Part shown: one piece after another, positions 33,353 through 42,203 of the stretch
Position numbering within the stretch: position 1 is the stretch's first letter
How the letters are laid out: each line of letters starts with the position of its first letter
NCBI RefSeq assembly: GCF_030269485.1
Contig: NZ_BSTL01000009.1
Span: 62,001-126,000, forward strand
Direction of reading: 5' to 3'
Length of the DNA: 64,000 nt
Origin: Actinoplanes sp. NBRC 103695
GTDB taxonomy: Bacteria > Actinomycetota > Actinomycetes > Mycobacteriales > Micromonosporaceae
Notes under the pieces: generated by a model
What the model saw: the letters and a program-made list of their open reading frames with translations, nothing else
Told to the model about the DNA's origin: nothing
Database searches by the model: none
Made by a program: the position numbers and the translations under genes

Positions 33353-34160
33353 ACGATTCGGTCCGGTTCCGCACGGCGTTGAAGACCTTGCCGGGTACGC
33401 GGATCCGCTCGTCGGCCGCCGTGTCGATCCCGCCCGCGGCCAGCCGGTCGAAGAACTCCCGGTCCGGATCCTGTCCGGGTTCCGGCATCGTGCCCCAGCA
33501 GTCCCACGGCAGCGCCTCGGCGCCGTCCAGCGCCGCCGCGTCCCGGATCATGTTGCCCGCGATCCACCAGTAGCCCGCGCCGGTTCCGGTCAGCCCGAAC
33601 GTCGCCGGATCGTCCCGCCCTTCCCGGCACCGCCGCCAGGCGTCTCCCGCGACGACGAAGCGGTCCGGGCCGACGTCGGTGATGTCGAAGCCGACCTGGA
33701 AGCTGCGCCGGTTTACCTCGTCGAGCTGGGCGTCGAGCAACCGCCACCGGGTGCCGTCGTGGAACTCGGCCACCCAGTGGTCCTCCTTCATCGGCCCGAA
33801 GTAGGCGCCGAAGCCGCACCGCGCCCGGGCCGGCACCCCCGCGTGCCGCAGCAGCGTGACCGCCAGCACGGTGTAGCCCCGGCAGTTGGTGGCGACCCGC
33901 TCGCCGGGCTCCCGGGCCACGTCCAGCGCCCGCGGGTCCTTGTCGTTGATCACCCCGAGCAGATCCGACACCTTCCGCAGATGCACGGTCTGCTTCTGCT
34001 CGTCGGTCATGGTCACGCCGTAGGAATCCAGCAGGAACTCATGGATCACCAGCCCCTGCACCACCCGCGCGACCCCGCCCGCGTCCCCCGGCAGCCCGTC
34101 CAGCAGACCCTTGAACTCCCCGGGGTCGGTCATCATCCCGGGCTCGATGTAGTCGCTCAT
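33345..34160 (-). CDS. Transglutaminase-like cysteine protease-fold protein
   Basis: 271 residues from ATG 34160 (GTG 34184 is possible). The transglutaminase-core triad is visible: Cys in TNCRGYTVLAVTLLRHAGVPAR, His in KEDHWVAEFHDG and Asp in RLLDAQLDEV. No signal peptide or membrane helix is seen. Such domains act as proteases, amidases or crosslinking enzymes; this branch is uncharacterised. It is read against the nuo operon between nuoH and nuoI, where all other genes face the opposite way, so it has probably been inserted. Confidence 0.8.
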   Translation of the reverse strand: MSDYIEPGMMTDPGEFKGLLDGLPGDAGGVARVVQGLVIHEFLLDSYGVTMTDEQKQTVHLRKVSDLLGVINDKDPRALDVAREPGERVATNCRGYTVLAVTLLRHAGVPARARCGFGAYFGPMKEDHWVAEFHDGTRWRLLDAQLDEVNRRSFQVGFDITDVGPDRFVVAGDAWRRCREGRDDPATFGLTGTGAGYWWIAGNMIRDAAALDGAEALPWDCWGTMPEPGQDPDREFFDRLAAGGIDTAADERIRVPGKVFNAVRNRTESFR

Positions 34161-34243
34161 GCCGACCACGAAACGCCCTGACACGGTGTCAGAGTCAACC
34201 CCCTGCTCGCCTCCGATCGAGGGAACGGGCAGGATGGTCCCTT

Positions 34244-34828
34244 GTGAGCCAGGACGGGGAGAAGAGCACGCCGGGTGCGGGCCTGATCAACGGGCTTGCC
34301 GTCACCCTGCGCACGATGACCCAGCGCAGCACCACCCAGCAGTACCCGGATGTGCAGCCCGAGCTGCCGCCGCGCTCGCGGGGCACGATCGCCCTGCTCG
34401 AGGAGAACTGCACGGTCTGTATGCTCTGCGCGCGGGAGTGCCCGGACTGGTGCATCTACATCGACTCGCACAAGGAAGAGGTCGTCGTCCCGGGTGCCGC
34501 CCGGCCGCGGCAGCGCAACGTGCTGGACCGCTTCGACATCGACTTCTCGCTGTGCATGTACTGCGGCATCTGCATCGAGGTGTGCCCGTTCGACGCGCTG
34601 CACTGGACGCCCGAGTTCGAGTACGCCGAGACCGACGTGCTCAACCTCCTGCACGACAAGGAGCGGCTGGGCGCCTGGATGCCGACCGTGCCGCCGCCGC
34701 CCGCCCACGACGTGCTCGGCGAGCCGTCGAAGGAGGAGGCCACGGCCGCGAAGAAGGCGGCGGGACCGGGTGCGGCCACGGCGGCGAAGAGCGTGCCGGC
34801 CCGGGTGCGGCGGGAGCCGGACGCATGA
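34244..34828 (+). CDS. nuoI: NADH-quinone oxidoreductase subunit I
   Basis: 194 residues from GTG 34244. Two intact [4Fe-4S] ferredoxin motifs are present: CTVCMLCARECP and CMYCGICIEVCP, ligands for N6a and N6b. A C-terminal Ala/Lys-rich tail of ~40 residues is not part of the family core. NuoI passes electrons between NuoG and NuoB; NuoG is absent here. The ATGA overlap with nuoJ shows coupling. The gene restarts the nuo series after the antisense insertion and may need its own promoter in 34185-34243. Confidence 0.94.
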   Translation: MSQDGEKSTPGAGLINGLAVTLRTMTQRSTTQQYPDVQPELPPRSRGTIALLEENCTVCMLCARECPDWCIYIDSHKEEVVVPGAARPRQRNVLDRFDIDFSLCMYCGICIEVCPFDALHWTPEFEYAETDVLNLLHDKERLGAWMPTVPPPPAHDVLGEPSKEEATAAKKAAGPGAATAAKSVPARVRREPDA

Positions 34829-35331
34829 CCGTGGCCGACGCGCTGCTCGTGGCGCTCGGCGTGGTCGCCGTCGGCTCCGGGGCGCTGGTGGTCACCTCGA
34901 AACACCTGGTCCGTGCCGGCCTCTACCTGGTGATCAGCCTGGGCGCGATCGCCGGGCTCTACCTGGTGCTCGGCGCCGAGCTGGTGGCCTGGGTGCAGGT
35001 GCTGGTCTACGTCGGCGCGGTGGTCGTGCTGCTGCTGTTCGCGGTGATGCTGACCCGGGCGCCGATCGGGGCCTCCGACGACCTGGACCGACCGGCCTGG
35101 CCGGCGCTGCTGGTCGGCGGGGGAGTGGGCCTGGGGCTGGCCGCGCTGCTCGCCGACGCCTTCCGCTGGGCGATCTACCCGCTGCCCGAGGCGGGCACCG
35201 CCGGCCGGATGGGCGAGCAGATCTTCGGCACGTGGGTGCTGCCGTTCGAGGTGATCTCGATCCTGTTGCTGTCCGCGCTGGTCGGGGCGATCGTGCTGTC
35301 CCGGCCCGACATCAAGGGGCGGGGTGAATAG
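34825..35331 (+). CDS. nuoJ: NADH-quinone oxidoreductase subunit J
   Basis: 168 residues, five transmembrane helices. The helix-3 segment WVQVLVYVGAVVVLLLFAVML has the pi-bulge region typical of NuoJ. It overlaps nuoI by four bases and its TAG is immediately followed by the nuoK ATG. Membrane-arm subunit next to NuoK. Confidence 0.9.
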   Translation: MTVADALLVALGVVAVGSGALVVTSKHLVRAGLYLVISLGAIAGLYLVLGAELVAWVQVLVYVGAVVVLLLFAVMLTRAPIGASDDLDRPAWPALLVGGGVGLGLAALLADAFRWAIYPLPEAGTAGRMGEQIFGTWVLPFEVISILLLSALVGAIVLSRPDIKGRGE

Positions 35332-35646
35332 ATGCACGCGGTCCTTCCGTACGTGATCGCGGCCCTGCTCTTCGGCCTCGGCGTCTACGGCGTGCTGCGG
35401 CGGCGCAACGCGATCCTGGTGCTGATGGCGGTCGAGCTGATGCTGAACGCGGTCAACCTGGTCTTCGTCACCGCCGACGTGACCGCACCCGCGGGAACCC
35501 CGCACGCCGGTGCCGTGTTCGCGCTGTTCATCATCGTGCTGGCCGCCGCCGAGGTGGGCGTCGGGCTGGCGATCGTCCTGCAGTACTACCGGCTGCGCCG
35601 CGCCGTTGCCATCGACGAGGTCGCCTTGGACGAGGTTCCCCAGTGA
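35332..35646 (+). CDS. nuoK: NADH-quinone oxidoreductase subunit K
   Basis: 104 residues, three transmembrane helices. Both conserved membrane glutamates are present: VELMLNAVN and LAAAEVGVGLAI. They belong to the proton channel of the membrane arm. It directly abuts nuoJ and overlaps nuoL by GTGA. Confidence 0.93.
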   Translation: MHAVLPYVIAALLFGLGVYGVLRRRNAILVLMAVELMLNAVNLVFVTADVTAPAGTPHAGAVFALFIIVLAAAEVGVGLAIVLQYYRLRRAVAIDEVALDEVPQ

Positions 35647-37544
35647 GCTATCTGGTGGCGGCGCTTCCCGCCGTACCCCTGCTCCTCGGTCTTGTCGGTC
35701 TGTTGCTCTCACCCGGCGACAAACCCAGGCGGAGACTGGCCGCGGCGCTCGGTGTCACGGGCGCGGCGCTGGCCCTGGGCGGCACCGTCGCGTTGCTGAT
35801 CCTTGCCGACGACGTGGTCGCGGCCTCGACGAGCTGGGTCCGTTTGGGCGAGCTGAACGTGACGCTGAGCGTGTCGGCCGGCGTCGCCGCGCTCTACGTC
35901 TGCCTCGCGGTGACCGTGGTGGCCCTGGCCGTCCAGCTCTACTCGATCGGTTACCTGCACGACGACCCCCGCTACGCCCCGTACGCGGCACAGGTGTCCC
36001 TGTTCACCGGCGCGATGCTGCTCGTGGTGACCTCCGGCGACCTGATCCTGCTGCTGGTCGGCTGGGAGGTGATGGGCGTCTGCTCGTACCTGCTGATCGG
36101 CCACGACCGGCGGCTGCCCGAGGCGCCCGCCGCCGCGGTCAAGGCGTTCCTGGTGACCCGGGTCGGCGACGTCGGCTTCCTGCTCGGCATCGCCCTGCTC
36201 GGCTGGTCGGCGAGGTCGTTCGCGATCGCCGACGTGCTCGCCGCCGGCCACGACAAGGGCCTGCTGACGGCCGCGCTGCTGCTGATCCTGGCCGGAGTGG
36301 CCGGCAAGAGCGCCCAGTTCCCGCTGCACACCTGGCTGCCGGACGCGATGGCCGGCCCGACCCCGATCTCCGCGCTGATCCACGCGGCCACCATGGTCGC
36401 GGCCGGCGTGTACGTGGTGTTCCGGCTCTACCCGCTCTTCGCGAAGTCGCCGGTGGCGCTCGCCACGCTCGGGGTGACGGCCGCGGTCACGCTGCTGCTC
36501 GGCGCGCTCTCCGCGACCGCCCAGGACGACCTCAAACGGGTGCTGGCCTGGTCGACCGTCTCGCAGATCGGCTACATGACCGGGGCACTGGCCGTCGGTT
36601 CGCCCGCCGCCGCCCTGTTCCACCTGCTCACCCACGCCGCGTTCAAGGCGCTGCTGTTCCTCGCCGCGGGCGCGGTCATCCACGCGGTCGGCACCAACTA
36701 CCTGTCCCGGATGGGCGGGCTGCGCCGGGCGATGCCGGTGACCTTCTGGTCGTTCGTGGTCGGGTTGGGGGCGCTGGCCGGGCTGCCGCCGCTGGCCGGT
36801 TTCTGGTCGAAGGAGAACGTCCTGGTCGCCGCCGCGCACGCCACCGAGGGCGGCGAGCCGGTGCCGGTCTGGACCGCCTGGGTCGTCTGGGTCGCCGCGC
36901 TGGCCGGGGTGCTGATCACCGCCTGGTACTCGACCCGCCTGCTGCTGCGCGCGTTCTTCGGGCCGTCCCGGGCGTACGGACCGGACGGTCCGGACTGGGA
37001 GGTCGGCTTCGACGACGCCCGGTACGACCGGCCGGGCCTCCCGCACGACCCGCCGCGGGTGATGCGCTGGCCGCTGCTCGTGCTGACCGTCCCGGCCGCG
37101 CTGCTCGGGCTGGCCGCGTTCGCACCGGGCTTCCGGACCGCGCTCGAGCTCGACCAGCCGCATCTCGACGTGGCGATCGCGCTGCCGATGCTGCTCCTGG
37201 TCACCGGCGTCGGCACGGCCTGGTGGCTGTGGCGCGCGGTGCCCGGGGCGGACCCGGTGCTCGCGCTCGGCCGGGTCCGGCCGCTGCTGGCCAACGGTTT
37301 CTACCTGGACGCGGTGCAGCACCGGCTCGTGGTCCGGCCGGTCCGGGCCCTGGCGGGGCTGGTGAAGCTGATCGACGAGCGGGTGGTGGACGGCGCCGTC
37401 GAGGGCACCGGCAAGGCCGCGACCGGGCTGGGCACGCTGCTCGGCGCCGCCCACCGGACGGCCCTGCCCCGTGCGGCCGTCGCCGTCTTCACCGGCGCCC
37501 TGCTGCTCGGCGTGGTCGCCGCCATCTACGGAGCGTCCGCATGA
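35643..37544 (+). CDS. nuoL: NADH-quinone oxidoreductase subunit L (Mrp-type antiporter subunit)
   Basis: 633 residues from GTG 35643, normal for NuoL. Key charged residues of the proton path are intact: Glu in VGWEVMGVCSYLLIG and Lys in GKSAQFPLHTWLPDAM. The C-terminal lateral helix region is present. It overlaps nuoK and nuoM by four bases each. Nothing in the sequence suggests decay; it is a functional-looking pump. Confidence 0.94.
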   Translation: MSYLVAALPAVPLLLGLVGLLLSPGDKPRRRLAAALGVTGAALALGGTVALLILADDVVAASTSWVRLGELNVTLSVSAGVAALYVCLAVTVVALAVQLYSIGYLHDDPRYAPYAAQVSLFTGAMLLVVTSGDLILLLVGWEVMGVCSYLLIGHDRRLPEAPAAAVKAFLVTRVGDVGFLLGIALLGWSARSFAIADVLAAGHDKGLLTAALLLILAGVAGKSAQFPLHTWLPDAMAGPTPISALIHAATMVAAGVYVVFRLYPLFAKSPVALATLGVTAAVTLLLGALSATAQDDLKRVLAWSTVSQIGYMTGALAVGSPAAALFHLLTHAAFKALLFLAAGAVIHAVGTNYLSRMGGLRRAMPVTFWSFVVGLGALAGLPPLAGFWSKENVLVAAAHATEGGEPVPVWTAWVVWVAALAGVLITAWYSTRLLLRAFFGPSRAYGPDGPDWEVGFDDARYDRPGLPHDPPRVMRWPLLVLTVPAALLGLAAFAPGFRTALELDQPHLDVAIALPMLLLVTGVGTAWWLWRAVPGADPVLALGRVRPLLANGFYLDAVQHRLVVRPVRALAGLVKLIDERVVDGAVEGTGKAATGLGTLLGAAHRTALPRAAVAVFTGALLLGVVAAIYGASA

Positions 37545-39031
37545 ACGCCCTGCTGATCGTCGTGCTGATGGTGCCGGCCCTGGGCGCGGCGATCACCGCG
37601 CTGCTGCCGGATCGGGCCGGCCGGGTCGCCGCGACCGTGACGGCGGCGATCACCTTCATGCTCACGGTGGTGCTGGCGCTGCCTCGCACCGGCGCGTGGT
37701 TCGCCTACGTGGGGACGGACCGCGAATCGCTGGTCCCGTGGCGGGAGGTGAACGTCTCCTGGATCCCGTCGCTCGAGGTCGACTTCCATCTCGCGGTGGA
37801 CGGGATCTCGGCGCCGCTGGTCGTGCTGACCGGGCTGCTGACGCTGCTCTGCTGTGCGTACACGATCGGAAAGGTCCCGGAGGGTGGCTCCGGACGCACC
37901 CTGGCCGCGCTGCTCCTGGTCCTCGAGGTCGGCATCCTGGGCACCTTCCTCGCCTTCGACCTGGTCCTGTTCTTCCTGTTCTTCGAGGTCACGCTGCTGC
38001 CGATGTACGCCGTGATCGCCGGTTGGGGCGGCCCGGACAAGCGACGCGCGGCCCGCAAGTTCGTGCTGTACACGCTCTTCGGCTCGGTGCTGCTGCTGCT
38101 CGGCGTGTTCACCGTGGTGACCGCCGCGGGCACCGCCGACCTGAGCGCGCTCCTCGGCGGGCTCGGCCTGTCCCGCACCACCCAGTACGTGGCGTTCACC
38201 CTGTTCGCGCTGGCCTTCGCGGTGAAGGCGCCGTTGTGGCCGCTGCACACCTGGCTGCCGGACGCGCACACCGAGGCGCCCACGGTCGGCAGCGTCCTGC
38301 TCGCCGGCGTGCTGCTGAAGATGGGCACGTACGGCCTGATCCGGATCGGCGTCGGCGTGACCCCGTCCGGCGCCGCCTGGGCCGCGCCGGTGCTGGCCGT
38401 CCTGGCGGTGGCGGCGATCGTGATCGGGTCGCTGGTCTGTCTGCGGCAGACCGAGCTGAAACGGCTGATCGCCTACTCCAGCGTGGGGCACATGGGCTTC
38501 GTGCTGCTGGGCATCGCGACGCTCACGATCACCGGCGTGCAGGCGGCGCTGATCGGCAACGTCGCGCACGGCGTGATCACCGGCCTGCTGTTCTTCCTGG
38601 CCGGGGCGATCAAGGACCGGACGCACAGCGGCGACCTGGCCGACCTCGGCGGCCTGCGGGAGACGTCGCCGCGGCTGGCCGGGCTGTTCGGCTTCGCGGC
38701 GATCGCGTCGCTCGGGCTGCCCGGGCTGGCCGGTTTCTGGGGCGAGGCGTTCGCGGTGGTGGCCGCCGTCCAGCGTGGCGGTCCCTTGTGGATCACCCTG
38801 GCCGCGGTGGCGGCGGTGGGCGGTGCCCTCACGGCCGCATACTTCCTCCGGCTGCTCCGCCGGGTCACCCACGGCGCCGCGCCCGCCCCCCTCTCGCCGG
38901 GCATCGCGCGCGGGGAGTGGCTCGCCTGGGCGCCGCTCGTCCTCCTGGCATTGCTCCTCGGTCTGGTCCCGTCGCTGGTGCTGGTCGGCACGCACGACCC
39001 GATCAGCGCGATCACGGAGGCCCTGCGGTGA
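37541..39031 (+). CDS. nuoM: NADH-quinone oxidoreductase subunit M
   Basis: 496 residues, 13-14 helices. It has the conserved Glu in FEVTLLPMYAVIAGWGG and Lys in AVKAPLWPLHTWLPDAH, as in NuoM antiporter-like subunits. Coupled by ATGA to nuoL and by GTGA to nuoN. Confidence 0.94.
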   Translation: MNALLIVVLMVPALGAAITALLPDRAGRVAATVTAAITFMLTVVLALPRTGAWFAYVGTDRESLVPWREVNVSWIPSLEVDFHLAVDGISAPLVVLTGLLTLLCCAYTIGKVPEGGSGRTLAALLLVLEVGILGTFLAFDLVLFFLFFEVTLLPMYAVIAGWGGPDKRRAARKFVLYTLFGSVLLLLGVFTVVTAAGTADLSALLGGLGLSRTTQYVAFTLFALAFAVKAPLWPLHTWLPDAHTEAPTVGSVLLAGVLLKMGTYGLIRIGVGVTPSGAAWAAPVLAVLAVAAIVIGSLVCLRQTELKRLIAYSSVGHMGFVLLGIATLTITGVQAALIGNVAHGVITGLLFFLAGAIKDRTHSGDLADLGGLRETSPRLAGLFGFAAIASLGLPGLAGFWGEAFAVVAAVQRGGPLWITLAAVAAVGGALTAAYFLRLLRRVTHGAAPAPLSPGIARGEWLAWAPLVLLALLLGLVPSLVLVGTHDPISAITEALR

Positions 39032-40473
39032 TCCAGTCCATCAACCACCTCGCGCTGCTGCCGCTCTATGCGGCGGCGGGCACGGCGGTGCTCGTTCTCC
39101 TCGTCGACCTCACGGCGGGCAGGCGTTCCGCGATCTTCGGTACGGCCGCAGCCGGCTCTCTGATCACCGCGGTCGTCGCGCTGTACTCCTCGGGCGAGAG
39201 CACCTTCTGCACGGGCGCCCTCTGCTCCTGGTCGGGCGGCGAGGCCTCGACGGTGATCGTCATCCTGTTCTCGCTGCTGACCCTCGGTGTGCTCGGCCTC
39301 TCCACCCGGACGCCCGCGCCGCCCGGCGAGTTCTGCTTCCTGCTGGTCTGCTCGATGGCCGGCGGCGTGGTGGTGGCTTACGCGGGCGATCTGGTCACGC
39401 TGATCGTCGGGCTGGAAACCCTCACCCTTCCCCTGTACGTCCTGACGGGCCTGCGCCGCACGATCGCCGGAGCCGCCTCCGCCGTGACCTTCTTCCTGGT
39501 CAGCGTGGTTTCGACGGCGATCGCCCTGCTCGGGGCGGGCCTGATCTACGCGGCCACGGGCGCCCTGCACCTGGCGGCCCTGGACCCGCACTCCGGCCTG
39601 ACATCCGGCTCCGCTCCGGTGGCCGGACCGCTGCTCCCGCTCGCGGCCGTCGGCGCCGCCCTTCTGGTGATCGGCTTCGCGTTCAAGATCGCCGCGGTGC
39701 CGCTGCACGCCTGGGCGCCCGCCACCTACGACGGCGCGCCGCTGCCCGTGGCCGCATACCTCTCGACCGCGTCCAAGCTCGGCGGCGTCGTGGCCCTGGC
39801 GGCCATCGTGTCCCGCCTCGACACCGGGCCGCTGATCCCGATCCTGGCCGTGCTCACCATGACGGTCGGCAACCTGGTCGCGCTGCGGCAGACCCGCATG
39901 GTCCGGCTGCTGGCCTGGTCGTCCGTGGCGCAGGCGGGCTACATCCTGGCCCCGCTGTCGGCGGGCGTCCACGGGGTGGAGGCCGCCCTGGCGTACGCGA
40001 CGTTCTTCGTGGTCCTCGAGTTCATCGCGTTCGCGGTGATCGTGGCGCTGCTCCCGCCCGACGCCCACGGCGGCGACATCGCGTCGTACCGGGGAGCCGG
40101 CCGCCGCTCGCCCTGGCCGGCCGCCCTCTTCGTCCTCGCGCTGTCCGGTCTGGCCGGCCTCCCGCCCGGTCTCGCCGGTCTGTTCGCCAAGGTCACCATC
40201 GTGGACACCCTGATCGACCACGGCTGGGGCTGGCTGGCCGGCGTGGTGGCCGTCAACGCCGTGATCGCCCTGGCCTACTACGTCCGCACCGCGGCGATCC
40301 TGTACGCGCCCGCCCCCGGCCTCGCGGTCGCCGACCTCCGCCTGCCGAAGCTGCCGATCCGCTGGCCGGTGGCCGCGACCCTGATCGGCGCCACGGCCCT
40401 GGCCGTGGTCCTGGGTTTCTTCCCGCAGCTGGTCTACGACGCGGTCGGCATGGTCACCATGTCCACGTTGTGA
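39028..40473 (+). CDS. nuoN: NADH-quinone oxidoreductase subunit N
   Basis: 481 residues from GTG 39028, about 14 helices. The Glu in GLETLTLPLYVLTG and Lys in FAFKIAAVPLHAWAP are present. It is the last nuo gene. No A, D, E, F or G subunit is found before or after, so the locus encodes the membrane arm minus NuoA and a minimal connecting module (B, C, I). Confidence 0.93.
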   Translation: MIQSINHLALLPLYAAAGTAVLVLLVDLTAGRRSAIFGTAAAGSLITAVVALYSSGESTFCTGALCSWSGGEASTVIVILFSLLTLGVLGLSTRTPAPPGEFCFLLVCSMAGGVVVAYAGDLVTLIVGLETLTLPLYVLTGLRRTIAGAASAVTFFLVSVVSTAIALLGAGLIYAATGALHLAALDPHSGLTSGSAPVAGPLLPLAAVGAALLVIGFAFKIAAVPLHAWAPATYDGAPLPVAAYLSTASKLGGVVALAAIVSRLDTGPLIPILAVLTMTVGNLVALRQTRMVRLLAWSSVAQAGYILAPLSAGVHGVEAALAYATFFVVLEFIAFAVIVALLPPDAHGGDIASYRGAGRRSPWPAALFVLALSGLAGLPPGLAGLFAKVTIVDTLIDHGWGWLAGVVAVNAVIALAYYVRTAAILYAPAPGLAVADLRLPKLPIRWPVAATLIGATALAVVLGFFPQLVYDAVGMVTMSTL

Positions 40474-40571
40474 CGTTCAGCGACCTCACAGCTACTTCAG
40501 GATGAATTCCACGGTTACCGATGTTCCATCGAGGTGCGAGCCCACCCTGCTCGCAGATCGAAGGAGTGTCT

Positions 40572-41438
40572 GTGCACCGCCATCACAACGGCCTCAAAAC
40601 GGCCGCGCTGCTGGGCCTGCTGACCGCGTTGATCCTGGCGCTGGGCTACTGGCTGGGCGGCAGCGGCGGCCTCGTGTTCGCCGTCCTGCTCTCGCTGGCC
40701 ATCAACGCCGGCAGCTACTTCTTCTCGGACAAGCTGGCCCTGCGGGCGATGCGCGCCCGGCCGGTCACCGAGGCCGAGTTTCCCGCGCTTCACCAGATCG
40801 TCCGTGAGCTGTCGGCCGACGCCGGCCAGCCCATGCCCCGGCTGTACGTCTCCCCGTCGCCGCAGCCCAACGCGTTCGCCACGGGCCGCAACCCCGAACA
40901 CGCCGCGGTTGCCGTCACGGCAGGCATCACCCAGATCCTGGACCGCCGCGAACTCCGCGGGGTGATCGGCCACGAGCTCTCGCACGTCTACAACCGCGAC
41001 ATCCTGATCTCCAGCGTCGCGGCCGCCCTGGCCGGCATCGTCACCATGGTGGCCCAGCTGGCGATCTTCCTGCCGCTCGGCGGTGGCGACGACGAGGACG
41101 GCCCCAACCCCGTCAGCCTGCTGCTGATGCTCATCCTCGGCCCGCTGGCCGCGACCATCATCCAGCTGGCGATCAGCCGCAACCGCGAGTTCCAGGCGGA
41201 CGCCTCCGGCGCCACCATGACCCGCGACCCGCTCGCCCTGGCCAGCGCCCTGGAGAAGATCCACTACGGCGCCCAGCGTCTCCCGCTGCCCGCCCAGGGT
41301 CAGCTGACCAGCGCCGCGCACCTGATGATCGCCAACCCGTTCAACGCCCGCGGCCTGGCCGGCCTCTTCTCCACCCACCCGCCGATGAGCGAGCGCATCG
41401 CCCGCCTCCACCAGCAGGCGGCCCTGATCCGCCGCTGA
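40572..41438 (+). CDS. htpX: Membrane zinc metalloprotease HtpX
   Basis: 288 residues from GTG 40572; AAGGAG at 40561-40566 fixes the start. Two N-terminal transmembrane helices precede the M48 domain with zinc motif GHELSHVYNRDIL and third ligand Glu in NREFQADASGA. Two more hydrophobic segments follow the HExxH. HtpX degrades misfolded membrane proteins with FtsH. It lies 98 bases after nuoN. Its last 68 bases have a decayed copy 85 bases downstream. Confidence 0.94.
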   Translation: MHRHHNGLKTAALLGLLTALILALGYWLGGSGGLVFAVLLSLAINAGSYFFSDKLALRAMRARPVTEAEFPALHQIVRELSADAGQPMPRLYVSPSPQPNAFATGRNPEHAAVAVTAGITQILDRRELRGVIGHELSHVYNRDILISSVAAALAGIVTMVAQLAIFLPLGGGDDEDGPNPVSLLLMLILGPLAATIIQLAISRNREFQADASGATMTRDPLALASALEKIHYGAQRLPLPAQGQLTSAAHLMIANPFNARGLAGLFSTHPPMSERIARLHQQAALIRR

Positions 41439-41520
41439 CCCGGCGGCCCGGCTCGCCACCCACCCGCCGACGGGCGAGCGCATCGCCCGCCTCCACCGGC
41501 AGGCGGCCCGGCTCGCCCTC
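41371..41520. repeat. Decayed tandem duplication of the htpX 3' end
   Basis: Bases 41371-41438 (last 22 codons and stop of htpX) and 41456-41520 match with a period of 85 bp. Differences are a few substitutions (ATGAGC to ACGGGC, CAGCAG to CGGCAG). The second copy has no start and is out of use. Confidence 0.85.
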
Positions 41521-42132
41521 GGCAACCTTCGGGTTGGAGCTCTGGCCGGGCTTCGCGGGCGAGTGCCGTCGCCGCGGCTGCTTCCGGCGAGTGTGGGGTC
41601 GGCCCGGGTTGCCAGGCGCCGGGTGCCCACTCGCCGTCGCTGTCGGCACCAGCCGAGGCCGCGCAGTGGTAGGACCGGGCGCGGGTGGCAGGACCGCGGT
41701 GTCATTGGTAGGTCCAGACGGTATCCGGGCTCGAAAGCCGCGCTGGGCTACCGCTGTCCGCACAAGTGGTAGCCCAGCGCGGTACCCGGGCCTGACATGC
41801 CGCGCTGGGCTACCACTGTCCGCGCGTGTAACAGCCGAGAGCGGCCTGCCGTCCCCGGACAGCGTCTGGTCCCACCACCGTCCGCAGAAGTGGTAGACCA
41901 CGACGGTCGGGCCGGATGTCGACCCCCGAGACGCAGCCTTGGACTACCGCTCGCAGGCCGGGCTGCCAAGGACCACGAAGCCTCGGCCGCCGCTCCTGTG
42001 GACAAGGTCGAAAACCTGTCGTACCCAGGCCCTACGTTGACGCCCACCCAGTGCCGGGGTGGGGGAGGTGGCGGCGCGCGCGAAGCAAGATCAACTTCGG
42101 GGGTGACGCCGTGCAGATTTTCAGGTGAGCGG
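41521..42132. repeat. Gene-free spacer with inverted and direct intergenic repeats
   Basis: This spacer has no convincing gene. Its core is CCGCGCTGGGCTACC(G/A)C at 41738-41754 and 41800-41816, with the perfect 17-bp inverse at 41766-41782, so two alternative hairpins share one arm. Degenerate relatives of GTGGTAG occur at 41666, 41706, 41766 and 41890, and of TACCACTGTCCGC at 41747, 41810 and 41871. It resembles a REP-like mosaic. Small frames across it lack family sequence and ribosome sites. Confidence 0.7.
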
Positions 42133-42164
42133 CGACGCCCCGGCCCGTTAGGGTCGGGGCGTCG
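42133..42164. terminator. GC hairpin before the MFS gene
   Basis: CGACGCCCCG (42133-42142) pairs with CGGGGCGTCG (42155-42164), and CCC/GGG can extend the stem. It ends 40 bases before the MFS start and may be a terminator or leader hairpin. Confidence 0.5.
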
Positions 42165-42203
42165 TCCGCTCGTTACCTCGAAACAACGCCCGGGGGTGGA
42201 TCC

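Noticed and set aside
29774..40571. Hidden nuoA or nuoD in another frame
   Set aside because: No frame shows the NuoD core or the NuoA transmembrane pattern; nuoC and nuoH overlap directly.
41738..41823. CRISPR array or tRNA-like fold in the htpX-MFS spacer
   Set aside because: Repeats are inverted and few, with no spacer pattern and no tRNA arms.
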